NCBI GenBank assembly: GCA_028554795.2
Contig: JAPYKE020000276.1
Coordinates: forward strand, 1 to 64,000
DNA length: 64,000 nucleotides
Source: Sinohyriopsis cumingii
Lineage: Eukaryota; Mollusca; Bivalvia; Unionida; Unionidae
Direction: 5' to 3'
The notes beneath the pieces are model-generated. The model searched no databases. It saw only the letters and a list, made by a program, of their open reading frames with translations, and was not told where the DNA came from. Below, one piece after another: positions 12,679-22,047 of the stretch (the first letter of the stretch is position 1; every line of letters begins with the position of its first letter). A program made the translations under genes and the position numbers.

Positions 12679-13040
12679 AGTAATATGGGATACTCTAGGG
12701 ACAATGGAAATCCCAATCAAAAAGGTCGTGGGAACATCTAGGGACAATGTGAATTTAACATGGGGAATTTTAACATGGGTGGGACTATAGAGGGACAAAA
12801 AAGCATTGGGACTGTCTACAGACAATAGGAATGGAACAGTGGAGGTGACTTCATGGTACTGACGATTAACAACAATGTAGCAAGAGGCTAACCTCAATCG
12901 GACCAAAGACCGGGAAAAAACCCTAGAACGTTTGGCGGGATAGAGACATAGATAACACATACAACAGACAACATACAAACACAAATAACTATACAACCGA
13001 CTAAAAATTTATTAGGCAAGAAAGCAAATCTTTTCGAGGC
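12679..13040. repeat. Polinton A terminal repeat
   Basis: Contains degenerate tandem units of the type ctagggacaatg(n)gaatttaacatgg, equivalent to the gtctatg...aatttaacatgg units of B and gcgacaatggg units of C. It starts with AGT like the other termini. The opposite terminus of this copy is missing. Confidence 0.7.
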
Positions 13041-13048
13041 ATATGAGT

Positions 13049-13063
13049 GGCCTGAAAAGGGCC
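13049..13063 (-). terminator. Histone-type 3' stem-loop, decayed (gene A-x3)
   Basis: Minus-strand GGCCCTTTTCAGGCC with one base missing from the 3' arm, preceded by CCCAAA. It lies 12 bases past the end of the cassette gene. An AAAAGAT remnant of the downstream box follows. Confidence 0.65.
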
Positions 13064-13074
13064 TTTGGGTTCTT

Positions 13075-13664
13075 CTATTTTCTCCAGTTCTTCCACCATA
13101 TCCTCACTTTCTCAATAATTCCTTTCTTCTTCTTCTTTATCTTCTCTGGAATCCAGTCAGGATGTCCCATGGATCTAAATTTCTCATGTACCTTCATACA
13201 GTTTTGATTTAGTCTGTCAAAGTCCTATTTTTCTTTCTATTTTCTTCGTCCTTTCTTTCTTTAGCCCACCTGTCTTATATCTTCTTCACTTCTTCTTCCA
13301 GCACTTTTCTCATTATTTCTTCTCCTATATTTAGTTGGTCCAGTCCCCACTTCACTAAAGACCACTCTGTCCAATGCAGTATGTCTTCTAAAAAACAACT
13401 AACTTTCATCACATTATCAAGGGCCTCTTTCAAGGTTCCCACTCTCACATACGGATGTTGAATGAAACCTCTTAACTTTTCTACTTCCCCTTCTATCATA
13501 CCTCATACCAGGTCACTGGCTACTTTCAGGCTGGTCGCTTGACTTGCCATGAAGTCTTTGGTAACTGGATACCTCCATTCATGTTCTAGCCTTTCCACCA
13601 CATAAGAGGCATCCACCATCCAATACCAACAGTCCTTCAATTTGTTGAATAGATCTATTGTCAT
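13075..13664 (-). pseudogene. Cassette gene x3 (long coiled-coil protein), broken copy A
   Basis: Homologue of B 46159-46739 and C 52424-53125. From the ATG at 13664 the peptide starts MTIDLFNKLKDCWYWMVDA, keeps the PYVRVGTLKEALD block and the EEVKKI helix, and has the GHPDWIP block near the end. In-frame stops occur near 13504 (TGA) and 13275 (TAA). The family is about 190-235 residues, highly charged, mostly helical, with no recognised domain. It ends against the histone-type stem-loop and starts downstream of the shared promoter block at 13711-13750. Confidence 0.7.
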
Positions 13665-13710
13665 CTTCGTTTATTCAATGTTGAATGGCGCGAACGACAA
13701 ACGCTTTGAC

Positions 13711-13750
13711 TTTATATTTGTCAAGCACGGACATGGAGGAAAACATCCAT
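13711..13750 (-). promoter_or_regulatory. Shared cassette promoter block (A-x3)
   Basis: Minus strand shows ATGGATGTTTTCCTCC, a divergent CATGTCCGTGCTTGA core and then a TATA-like ATATAAA, about 50 bases before the ATG at 13664. It matches the block found before the other cassette genes. Confidence 0.6.
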
Positions 13751-13785
13751 TACACTCACTTCACATATTATCTAATATCCACACA

Positions 13786-14420
13786 TGGAAAGGAGAAAAG
13801 AAAAACCTTACTATACTATCCACAAACCACAAATATACTATCAACACAAAGGTGAGGAGCAAAAAACAAATCAAAATTTACTATCCACACATGGAACGGA
13901 GAAAAACAAACCTTTACTATGCTATCCACAAACCACAAATATACTAACAACACAAAGGTGAGGGGCAAAAACCAAACCAAAATATACTATCTACACACGG
14001 AAAGGAGAAAAACAAACCTTTACTATACTATCCACAAACCACAAATATACTATCAACACAAAGGTGAGGAGCAAAAACAAACTAAAATATACTATCCTTT
14101 CAAGGGAAGGAGAAAAAAAAAACCCTTACTATACTATCCACAAACCACAAATATACTATGAACACAAAGGTGAGGAGCCAAAACCAAACCAAAATATACT
14201 ATCCACACACGGGAAGGAGAAAAACAAACCCTTACTATACTATCCACAAACCACAAATATACTATCAACACAAAGGTGAGGAGCAAAACCCAAACCAAAA
14301 TATACTATTCACACACGGGAAGGAGAAAAAACAAACCCAAAATGTACTATCAAAAACCACAATATCTACTATCCACAAAAACGTATGTGATCGCTTTCAA
14401 ACTTCCAAAAATCTACTATC
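13786..14420. repeat. Tandem repeat array, about 100-120-bp units
   Basis: Five or more direct copies built from phrases such as actatccacaaaccacaaa, tatactatcaacacaaagg, tgaggagcaaaaacc and cacacggaaaggagaaaaac. The frames spanning it are repeat translations. It lies in the spacer upstream of cassette x3 and downstream of x2, and similar ctatccacacaaacg phrases occur in the C spacers. Confidence 0.85.
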
Positions 14421-14532
14421 CACATAAGCGTATGCTCACTTATTCAAACACACACTCTACTATCCACACAAACGTTTGTGCACTTATGCAAACACACATT
14501 CTACTATTCACACAAACGTACGTGAGCTCAAA

Positions 14533-14534
<2 letters not shown>

Positions 14535-14567
<33 letters not shown>
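14535..14567. repeat. (CA)n microsatellite
   Basis: About 15 perfect CA units in the spacer between cassettes x3 and x2 of Polinton A. Confidence 0.9.
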
Positions 14568-14569
<2 letters not shown>

Positions 14570-14660
14570 ATCTGTAAAAGAATCAGTGTTTATAATCACA
14601 CTACTCCACATTCACACAAATTGGCAACCTGAATAGTGTCTCTTTTCTAGAGCTTTGGGT

Positions 14661-14676
14661 AGCCCTGAAGAGGGCT
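14661..14676 (-). terminator. Histone-type 3' stem-loop (gene A-x2)
   Basis: Minus strand AGCCCTCTTCAGGGCT: perfect 6-bp stem, CTTC loop, followed by ACCCA and then CTAGAAAAGAGA about 14 bases later. It starts only four bases after the stop codon region of the gene ending at 14681. Confidence 0.8.
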
Positions 14677-14680
14677 GTTA

Positions 14681-15202
14681 TTAGAACTCCAGATGCACCT
14701 GCTTAATGGTGACATCTACCACGCCTGGCACCACAGATAGAACGACCACTCCAATCGTTCTCCCAACTCGCCATTGTGGTTGGGAACGCAGAGGAGGGTT
14801 GATTGGCTTCACTCTCCCAGTCTTCACTTTCAGGGATTGTGAAGACTTCCCTCTGTCTTCTCCTATTCCACATTCTTGTTGTGGCCTACTTATATCCTGT
14901 ACATGCAGCTGTACTGATACTGTCTGTGGTGCTGGTAGAGGCTGTGGTGTTGGTAGTGGCTGCGGTGTTTGTCTCTGTGGTGGCATCCTCGCCTCAGGCT
15001 TCACTTCACACACAGGTCTCCGCATTACATGAGGTAGAATAGGTTTTTTCTTTTCCTCCTCTTCTTTCTTTCTTCTTTTCTCCTCCTCCTTCTCTATCCT
15101 GGCCTCTTCGGCTACGGCCTCCATAGCCAGTTCATCCAGGATGCGCTTGGCATACTCCAGGTGCATTTGGAGTTCAAGCAATTTAGTAATTCTGTTGCTC
15201 AT
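14681..15202 (-). CDS. Cassette gene x2, coiled-coil plus Pro-rich protein, intact copy A
   Basis: The ATG at 15202 opens a 173-aa frame starting MSNRITKLLELQMHLEYAKR; an upstream in-frame TTG is ignored. Residues about 1-55 form a charged coiled coil (EEARIEKEEEKRRKKEEEEKK). A central Pro/Gln-rich section (about 75-100) has repeated TPQPLP/APQ phrases, and the C-terminus ends VVPGVVDVTIKQVHLEF. Copies in B and C share the helix but lack the Pro-rich part and have other C-terminal frames. Function unknown. It is flanked by the shared promoter block upstream and the histone-type stem-loop downstream. Confidence 0.75.
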   Translation of the reverse strand: MSNRITKLLELQMHLEYAKRILDELAMEAVAEEARIEKEEEKRRKKEEEEKKKPILPHVMRRPVCEVKPEARMPPQRQTPQPLPTPQPLPAPQTVSVQLHVQDISRPQQECGIGEDRGKSSQSLKVKTGRVKPINPPLRSQPQWRVGRTIGVVVLSVVPGVVDVTIKQVHLEF

Positions 15203-15253
15203 CTTCTTCAGTTGATGCGTCAACGATGAGTAGCCAGACTGATGAGCGTTTCC

Positions 15254-15295
15254 CTTTATATTTGTGAAGCACAGACATGAAGGAAAACATTCCCG
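15254..15295 (-). promoter_or_regulatory. Shared cassette promoter block (A-x2)
   Basis: Minus strand GGAATGTTTTCCTTCATGTC, then TGTGCTTCAC and TATAAAGGG, ending about 50 bases before the ATG at 15202. The core is diverged from the CACGTCCGCGCTTT consensus. Confidence 0.65.
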
Positions 15296-15558
15296 TCACC
15301 AAAACATTGACATATCATTACCCCAAGAAACATGGATTGCGCTGAATTAAAAGAAGCACTCACTCACCTTTTTACTTACAAACCCTAAATACTATAAAAA
15401 CTCACTGACTATTTGACAAGCTACGGAAACGAAGTGCTTATAGACACACTTCTAACAAAGTCAAACAAACGAAGTACTTATAGACACACTTCTGTCTTTT
15501 TAACTTACTAACATAACATTGGCAATTGAAGTAGTATCTTTTTTCTAGAGTATTGGGT

Positions 15559-15574
15559 AGTATTGAAAAGCGCT
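15559..15574 (-). terminator. Histone-type 3' stem-loop, decayed (gene A-x1a)
   Basis: Minus strand AGCGCTTTTCAATACT keeps the loop and flanks (followed by ACCCA and TCTAGAAAA) but has two mispairs in the stem. Position relative to the gene end is as in intact copies. Confidence 0.6.
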
Positions 15575-15606
15575 GTTTTTTGTAGACAGGGAGTTAAGGC
15601 AATCTT

Positions 15607-15950
15607 TTATTGTCTAAGATTGCGTCCCCGTCTGGTGACAGACTTTCCCACAGGATAGGGTCTGCTTCTTCGGAAAGAGAAGGAGGACTCTTTCGTGTCT
15701 ACAAGGCAGTAAACAAAATCTGTCTTGTTTCTGCTGTTGTTGCTGCTCTCTCTGCTTCTGAAGTCTATACTTCTACGTCCATTCTTCCTTTTCTTTTTTT
15801 GATTTCATCTCTGAAGAGTTCTTCTATCGGGTCTTCGGTCACTTTCAACATTGTGACATTCTCTATCTCTTCAAGTTTGGGTATCAGGCTTTGCCTGACA
15901 CGATGTAAATTCACGTAAGTTTCGTTCAGCTTGGCTAGTCTTGAGCACAT
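15607..15950 (-). pseudogene. Cassette gene x1 (coiled-coil, basic tail), broken copy A-a
   Basis: Starts MCSRLAKLNETYVNLHRVRQ at 15950 and keeps the helix to about 15770, where a frameshift and stop occur. The basic tail (FSFRRSRP region) continues in another frame to a TAA at 15607. Homologous to B 44504-44866 and C 54404-54763. A second copy lies 600 bases away, a duplication seen only in element A. Confidence 0.7.
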
Positions 15951-15995
15951 CTTCATAGCAGGATGAGTCAACAATGGTTAGACTGGAGACCTCCC

Positions 15996-16035
15996 CGTTT
16001 TATATGGTTCAAGCGCGGACGCGATAGAAAACATA
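15996..16035 (-). promoter_or_regulatory. Shared cassette promoter block (A-x1a)
   Basis: Minus strand ATGTTTTCTATCGCGTCCGC, GCTTGAACC, then a TATA-like CATATAAAAC, about 45 bases upstream of the ATG at 15950. Confidence 0.7.
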
Positions 16036-16169
16036 CCTACATTGTTCAAAGTCGGAACGCTTCAAACAAAGTTAAACAAACGAAGTGCTTATAGGCACAC
16101 TTCTATTTTTTTAACTTACTAACATACATTTGGCAACTGAATTAGTATCTCTTTTCTAGAGTATTGGGT

Positions 16170-16185
16170 AGCCCTGAAAAGGGCT
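16170..16185 (-). terminator. Histone-type 3' stem-loop (gene A-x1b)
   Basis: Minus strand AGCCCTTTTCAGGGCT, a perfect 6-bp stem with TTTC loop, then ACCCA and, 14 bases after the stem, AAAAGAGATA. The last matches the CUCUUUU pairing segment of metazoan U7 snRNA. Best-preserved copy in element A. Confidence 0.85.
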
Positions 16186-16217
16186 GTTTTTTGTGAACAG
16201 GGATTTATGGCAATCTT

Positions 16218-16566
16218 TTATTGTCTAAGATTGCGTCCCCATCTGGTGACAGGCTTTCCCACAGGATAGGGTCTGCTTCTTCGGAAAGAGAAGGAGAACT
16301 CTTTCGTGTCCACACGGTAGTCAACAAAACCTCTGTCTGGTTTCTGCTGATGCTGCTATTGCTGCTGCTCTCTTTGCTTCTGAAGCCTATACTTCTCCGT
16401 CCATTCTTCCTTTTCTTTCTTGACTTCCTCTCTGAAGGGTTTTTCTATCAGGTCTTCAGTCACTTTCAACATTCTGACATTCTCTATCTCTTCAGGGTAT
16501 CAAGCTTTGCCTGACACGATGTAAATTCACGTAAGCTTCATTCAGCTTGGCTAGTCTTGAGCACAT
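16218..16566 (-). pseudogene. Cassette gene x1, broken copy A-b
   Basis: Starts MCSRLAKLNEAYVNLHRVRQ at 16566, then hits a TGA after about 25 codons because five bases present in its sister are missing. The rest, including the basic tail, is recognisable down to the TAA at 16218. Duplicate of 15607-15950 with its own promoter block and stem-loop, so the whole cassette was duplicated. Confidence 0.7.
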
Positions 16567-16615
16567 CTTCATAGGCGGATGAGTCAGCAATGAATGGTTA
16601 GACTGGACACTACCC

Positions 16616-16655
16616 CGTTTTATATGGTTCAAGCGCGGACGCGATAGAAAACATC
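16616..16655 (-). promoter_or_regulatory. Shared cassette promoter block (A-x1b)
   Basis: Minus strand GGATGTTTTCTATCGCGTCC, GCGCTTGAACC, then CATATAAAAC. Nearly identical to the block at 15996-16035. Confidence 0.7.
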
Positions 16656-16784
16656 CCTACACTGTTTAGAGTCGGAACGCTAGGATAGTTTGATTTGATG
16701 GTGAGGGATAGAGAGAAGTCAAAGAGCATATATCATGATAAAAATGGAAAACAAACGACAGATGCATTTTTTCAAAACAACATT

Positions 16785-16790
16785 TTTATT
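16785..16790 (-). terminator. Poly(A) signal AATAAA after protease gene A
   Basis: Minus-strand AATAAA about 140 bases past the protease stop, at the same place as in B (44288) and C (54982). The capsid-gene block thus ends with a normal polyadenylation signal, unlike the adjacent cassettes. Confidence 0.7.
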
Positions 16791-16930
16791 CAAAAAACTA
16801 ACATCAACAATTAACAATTTTTAAAATAAACAATCAAACAATTTTCAAACATCAACCTATTTTGGACAAGGTTGACAACGTTGTGAAGTCAAGCTAGACT
16901 TCCAGGAATGGAAGTAAATTGGCCATTGAT

Positions 16931-17413
16931 TTACATTACGTTTCCTAGCTCAAGGCAAAAGATAACCATAATGGCCACAAACCATCGATCTACTTTGTCA
17001 TCGTTTGTAGAAGAGTGACGATCAAAATAAGTCACTAAATGTTCAAAAGAATATCCAAGACTGCGTTGATGAAGACAATACTCACAATATTGTCCACACA
17101 CCATGGAATATGTGCCTTGTAAGTTCACACTATTGAATCGTGTCGTCTGGGCATTTATTCTCTTAAAGTCAATGATGTCGTCTTCCAAAGGTAGCAATCC
17201 ATACGAATCAAAATACTCTGCACAACCTTCTTTAGGAAAGTAAACGCCTACCCAGTGGCTTTCTAGGAGATGACTGTCGTCCATGTTGATGACATAAGCT
17301 TGATGGTCTTGAGGTTTGCGATGAGGCAGTTCACCTTTACCACACAAGACAGGATTCCAAGAAGCAGTGTACAAACTGTGGTTCAAAAGGTAATAAAGTT
17401 CACAAGTATCCAT
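16931..17413 (-). pseudogene. Adenain-like cysteine protease, C-terminus shifted (copy A)
   Basis: Maturation protease of the adenovirus/Polinton C5 type, which cleaves capsid precursor proteins. The ATG at 17413 opens a 160-aa frame. The triad is visible: His in ESHWVGV, Asp in EYFDSYG and Cys in VCGQYC, in that order and with spacing like adenain (His54, Glu71, Cys122). After VDRWF the frame differs from B and C because a base is missing near 16995, so the last 30 or so residues are lost. Catalytic core residues are otherwise intact. It follows the 160-aa protein gene in the capsid block. Confidence 0.8.
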
Positions 17414-17440
17414 TTTTGTGTTGTTTTTTCTTGTTTTATT

Positions 17441-17935
17441 CTACACAGGTAATGATAAGTTATCAATCAATCGAACTTTTTGTCTGAAAATCTCTGACAA
17501 GTAACCGTTTCTTCGCTTCGTCTCCGAACTCTGGGCCAAGAGAGCTTCGATGTGGTGGATCTCTAGAGTCATCAATAGAGGAGAGGAATGATCACGCAAG
17601 TCTTTATACCACTGATGCAACAACTTCTTCCGAGATGAGACTCCAAGCTTCGTCCAGATACTTGTCAATTTTTCTTCTTGACTCAGCATCAGTCATTTGT
17701 CGTGTTGAATTTGAATGCGATGGTCGTTGTGACATCCACAGCAATCTTTCTTGATCAATTCTGTAATTTTTTAGGCCAGGTGTTTGGCAAAACAGGAGAC
17801 TAAATATTGTTCTTGTTCTGGCCATTTGGACTTCATCATTATGTCCCTTTCGTCTTTGTCTTGGGGTTCTACTTTCACGGTATCCTTCCATTCCACAGAT
17901 TCTCCAACATTCAAAGAGGGATTGCATGCTTCCAT
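17441..17935 (-). pseudogene. Conserved 160-aa Polinton protein, broken copy A
   Basis: Homologue of B 43099-43581. The C-terminal parts with QKVRLIDNLSLPV and the SQEEK(L) helix are present in different frames, and the start at 17935 leads into a shifted frame. Position between major capsid protein and protease is the same in all three copies. Function unknown. Confidence 0.7.
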
Positions 17936-18000
17936 AGTTTCTAACAGTCTAGAATGACTTCTCTCAAACTGTTGATTTCTATCATATTGTCGAATTCGGC

Positions 18001-19147
18001 TTACAGGATGACATTCACTGTGTTATCTGGGGGTAGAGGATTTGCAAACTGAAGTTCCACACGAATCTGGCCGGATTTTATAGGGTGGAAATGTCCCTCG
18101 TCGCTGCCTTGGTCTGGAGTGAAATCTAAAGCCCACAAAGCATAACATCCTGCATAACCGTCGTATGTAATGCCATGACTGGCGTTGGTCCCTAACTGTC
18201 CGGTGGCTTCGTACAGGGACAAATACGATCTCAAGTAATTCTTCTCGTTGCTAAACTTAGGTTCGAAGGGTCTGGTACACAGTATCTTGCCATCGCGACT
18301 GACTTCTATCTTGGTCACGTTGTATTGTTGAAACTGGAAATGATTTTCATTGTGAAGTCCGTTGAAGGCTGAATTCTTGACGATGCCAATGATCAGACGT
18401 CGTATTGGATACTTGGCGGTCGTTCTGCTCAAAGTGTGATTGATGTCGTTTCCTACTTTAGGTAACACTTCCACACGACGCACGTAGAGCCTGGCTTCTT
18501 CGATGATGATTTTGTATTCGATGGCATGGGCCGTCAAATGGAAAGCGGCACTGCTACGATTCAGTCTAGGGTGTATATCCACCTCGTTCAGCAAATACTT
18601 TTCTTGCAACCACATGTCCAAATGCAAACGATCCAACAGTTCTAAACTACGTCGTTGTAGGATTTTCATTGGACGATCATTAAACCCCACATTGTGAGGA
18701 TCGTCATCTGCTGTCAGGTTTCCATACCACGCAAGCATCCAGATGAGTGTTCTTGGTCACTTTTCCGTACGTCAAGAGATTTTCCAGGTACGCTCGGTAA
18801 GGGTAAGTATCCATGCCACTGCTGACTAGTTTGTTATTCAAGTACAAATCCACTTCACTGAACAAAGAATGCAGGAAATTTTTGACGGGAGCTACTCTAG
18901 CATCGGCTCCCGGAGTAGTATTGTCCGTTTTTTTCACTTGGACATTGAAGTACAAGTGACTGCTATTCAGATCGATGTAATCTTCGGGCTGTCCTTTGAT
19001 TTTAAACTCAGTGGCAGCTGAATCCGTCAAAGAGGAGACGGGATGAAATTCGACCTATTGGGATTCTTGCATCATCATCATAGTGGGTGGCATGGCAAAC
19101 AGATCCAGCTCCGACTTGGAACAGGCGCAAGACTCTCGGTGCATCAT
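18001..19147 (-). pseudogene. Major capsid protein (double jelly-roll), broken copy A
   Basis: Hexon-like capsid subunit of the Polinton/adintovirus type. Recognised from the N-terminal MPPTMM and HPVSSLTDSA blocks, the EDYIDLNSSHLYFNVQVKK strand, the LFSEVDLYLNNKLVSSGMDT block and the tail DFTPDQGSDEGHFHPIKSGQ. An in-frame TAG follows MMMQESQ near 19055. A deletion near 18715 shifts the frame, and an internal stretch seen in B and C is missing around 18395. The two jelly-roll halves are otherwise present. The assignment rests on family resemblance and on gene order. Confidence 0.85.
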
Positions 19148-19163
19148 ATTTTGTCTCTATGAT

Positions 19164-19607
19164 TTAATAATCAAAAACGTCTAAGTCCCGGACGGTTCTT
19201 CTTTTCTTAGTCTTTGTAGTTTTATGAGTATGAAGGTTTCTGAAGGGGTGTTTTCTTTGTCGGGTCTTTCTGCCTTGTCCTTGCTGTGGTGTCAGGGAAG
19301 CAGGAATGCCTGACTGGACATTGTCCAGGGCATTTATAGGCGTTTCTCGTCGACCCAAAATGTCTTTGCTCGTTCTAAGCAAGACATTTTTGCCTTTTTT
19401 CAAGAAAGCTTCTTTAGGGGTTTGTTTGTCGATGATGACATTTTGGAGAAATTCTTTACCGTGCGTCAAAGCGGCATCTTTTAAGGCATGCAATCCTCGT
19501 GACACCATCGGTTTCAACACCGGGGCCACCGAACGAAAGGCCGATTTCAGCACATCTCCTAAACCATGTCCTCTCTGTCGAGCGACGCCTCGGTACACTA
19601 GATACAT
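19164..19607 (-). CDS. pVI-like minor capsid protein, intact copy A
   Basis: 147-aa protein from the ATG at 19607. The N-terminal helix RGHGLGDVLKSAFRSVAPVL is amphipathic, as in adenovirus pVI-type membrane-lytic helices. The middle carries the GKEFLQNVIIDKQ and LGRRETPINAL blocks, and the C-terminus is strongly basic (KTTKTKKRRTV) with a final VFDY. It starts three bases past the penton stop, as in B and C. This is the only copy of the three with no stop or shift. In adenoviruses pVI links capsid and core and frees virions from endosomes; that role here is inferred. Confidence 0.75.
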   Translation of the reverse strand: MYLVYRGVARQRGHGLGDVLKSAFRSVAPVLKPMVSRGLHALKDAALTHGKEFLQNVIIDKQTPKEAFLKKGKNVLLRTSKDILGRRETPINALDNVQSGIPASLTPQQGQGRKTRQRKHPFRNLHTHKTTKTKKRRTVRDLDVFDY

Positions 19608-19610
19608 AAC

Positions 19611-20538
19611 TTACGAGTCGTTAGAGAATCGTTTTCGAAAATGGAGTTTCACCGTGACTTTCCCTTTGGTGAATGGAATATTTTGTCCGAGATCTCCTTT
19701 TATAGCAATGTTGACAGTGTCAAAATACGACTTGCTGAGGGGTAAATTGTAAGGATGTACAAATTTGCGGTGAACATGATAGGTATTTCCACCTTCCTTG
19801 TCAGCGTTCGTGGCAAAATCCATTTTGAAAGAAACGACACGCAATAACTGCAGGAGGTGTGTCCCACTATGTTGTACTCCACCACATCGGAGTACACAAA
19901 GATCATATTCAGTCCTTAGTTCATTTATACTGGGGAACGAAACAACTTGGTAAAAGAATCAATGTCGGAAATGACTGGAAATTCGTTTTTCTTGATCATT
20001 GCCATCCTCATCTCCATGTCCCCGCGCAAAATGTCAAACAATTCAGGACAAAATAAATAGACAAAACATTACCCTCCAGAAATGTCATTAGTAGGCGATG
20101 AGCTACTTTATGGTACTCGATGGTGACACTGTTTCTAACACTCTCCAAAGCTTTCAGAAACACGGCATTAAACCTAGTAGCAATTGTGCTGAACAAATGT
20201 TGACCACTAAAATACTAGCCTGGGGGAATTATCAAGTTATAGGTCCACTTCTGAGTTTGTAAGTTATGTGTTTTCATTTTATAATCTGCATGGGTATTCA
20301 AGTACTTTTGCATTTGCTCGTCAAGAACTTCAACCGCAAGCAAATTTTGATTTGGAAGGACATTTAGGACTTATGTCGGGTGAATGATTTCCACCAAAAC
20401 CACTTCCCAAAGGGCTTCATGATCCAATTGGAAGGCCTGTGGTAATTTGGCCGTGTAACAACACAAAGTGTTATTAGGAAACACGTCCATGGAACTGTAA
20501 CTGGGTAGCGTCAAGTAAAATTGGTTGTTGTTGTTCAT
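19611..20538 (-). pseudogene. Penton-type minor capsid protein, broken copy A
   Basis: Single jelly-roll vertex protein of Polintons. Starts MNNNNQFYLTLPSYSSMDV at 20538; the start overlaps the stop of the upstream membrane-protein gene (ATGA). Blocks QLDHEALWEVVLVEI, FSGQHLFSTIATRFN and DLGQNIPFTKGKVTVKLHF are present. In-frame TAG stops occur near 20375 and 20220, and a deletion near 20060 shifts the frame. Confidence 0.8.
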
Positions 20539-20936
20539 AATTCCAGAGTTTTGCTGTCCGAGGGGTCACTGGAAGTGAGAGGAGTGTCTCCGCCCAAAAT
20601 GTTGTTGTTGTTGTTGGGGTGGTGACTGACGTTGGGCACAAGACTCCCGTTGTTCCCGTTCGAGGAGTATTTCAGGGAAGGATTGGGAAGAAGGTAACCG
20701 ATGTACCTGCTCAGTAAAATAGTCCACAATTGTTTGTCTCCTTGTTGCAAACTCAGATTGGCAATGGCCGCATCGATAACACAATACACCACAAAGATTA
20801 GGCAGAAAAAGACGATTTACGTTTTAGGCTCACGTTCTCCGCACCACACCCACAAGGGTAGCTTTTGTAGATCTTGCAGAGAAGAACTCAGTGAAGAAGT
20901 GGTCACTGTGGTAGCTGAGGTTGTGTGGAAGGGCAT
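20535..20936 (-). pseudogene. Conserved Polinton single-pass membrane protein, broken copy A
   Basis: Homologue of B 40044-40451. The conserved core, a hydrophobic IVFFCLIFVVYCVIDAAIA segment followed by LWTILLSRYIGYLLPNPSLK, is clear. The C-terminal Asn-rich tail ends SKTLEL at TGA 20535-20537, overlapping the penton ATG. An in-frame stop near 20818 separates the N-terminal part. Similar short membrane proteins with a GYLLPNP motif are common in metazoan Polintons. Function unknown. Confidence 0.7.
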
Positions 20937-20941
20937 GATGG

Positions 20942-22047
20942 TCACTTCTTTTTATAGTCAATGACTTGCGAAGCACGATCCAAGAATCAAAACTGTGAGG
21001 ATATCCTTTCCAACGTACTTTGACTTCTTTGATACGTCGTTTTCCCACTTTACGGGTTCTTCGTTTGAGAATGCTTTCGATGTCGTACATGTCTTCTTTT
21101 TTGGTCACACGTTGTAACTCGGGCAAGTAAAACGTTCCTTGTAACACTTCTCCGTTCATGTCTTCCAATTTATAGACGTCAGGATGACGACCAGGCACTC
21201 GTCCAGTGACATGAAACAATTCGGTGGTCAAGTTGGGTAAGTAACCTTTGTTGAAAGTGCGTTTGGTTTTGTCAATGTGCACCCAATCTCCTACTGTCAA
21301 CACTCCACCTTTCTTGGGGACAGCCACCGTCGGGGACGTACCAAACAGGTACTCAAAAACAGTCACTTCGTTGTCGGGAGTCACTTCTTCGGGGGCACGT
21401 CCGACGCTCCGATCGTAAGATTGGTTGTACGCTTGAACCAAGTGCAGTAAAACGTCGATGTACATGAGAGTTTGTTGATGCGTAAAATATTTCCACATGC
21501 GTTCTTTCAAAGTGGGTTGAAAACGTTCCACGATGCTGGCTTTGGTTTCGGGATTCTCGGTGGTGAAAAAATGAATGTACGTTCTTTAATTCTTTTTGGA
21601 AAGCTTGGTTCAGAAATGCGATGCCTTTGTCAGTTTGCCATCGAAGAGGGTGATGACCGCTTTGTTTCAACACCAGTTAGAGGGCTTGCACTAACTCACT
21701 GCCCGATTTGGAAGTCAATGGCACGACCCAGGCAAATTTAGAAAAGACGTCGATGACACAAAACAAATATTTGTAGCCACGATTGTAGGTGGCCAAATGA
21801 GAGACACTGGCTAAATCGGTTTCCCACTGATGATTGATGCCCTCCACTCGGGTGTGAAGTCTGGAAAATTTTCGTCGAATGGGTTTGTGTAATGTGTACG
21901 TGGCTTGTTCTTGTAACCATCGATGTACTTGAGGTAAACGGAGACTTTTCAGACGCATTTGGCAGCACGATACAATTTCTGAACTCCTCCGTGACCTGCA
22001 GGATGGGATAGATCGTAGTAAATGATGGATGACACTTTCTCCAATTT
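20942..22047 (-). pseudogene. Polinton retroviral-type integrase with chromodomain, broken copy A
   Basis: Integrase of the rve/DDE family that inserts the element. Blocks seen: a YDLSHPAGHGG region, HRWLQEQATYTLHKPIRR, the first catalytic Asp in WETDLASV, the second in WQTDKG, an SH3-like region (LTVGDWVHI) and a chromodomain (DIESILKRRTRKVGKRRIKE ... RWKGYPHSFDSW). The third acidic residue lies in a shifted stretch near 21540. In-frame stops occur near 21677, and frameshifts near 21580 and 20990. The start codon position carries TTG instead of ATG. Confidence 0.8.

Noticed and set aside
13786..14420. CRISPR-like array
   Set aside because: Units are contiguous degenerate tandem repeats without unique spacers, in a eukaryotic context.
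13642..14632. Overlapping Thr/Lys/Tyr-rich frames
   Set aside because: They translate the tandem repeat array and change frame with each unit; the real gene there is on the other strand.
14803..15042. Val/Ser-rich plus-strand frames
   Set aside because: Antisense shadow of cassette gene x2 on the minus strand.
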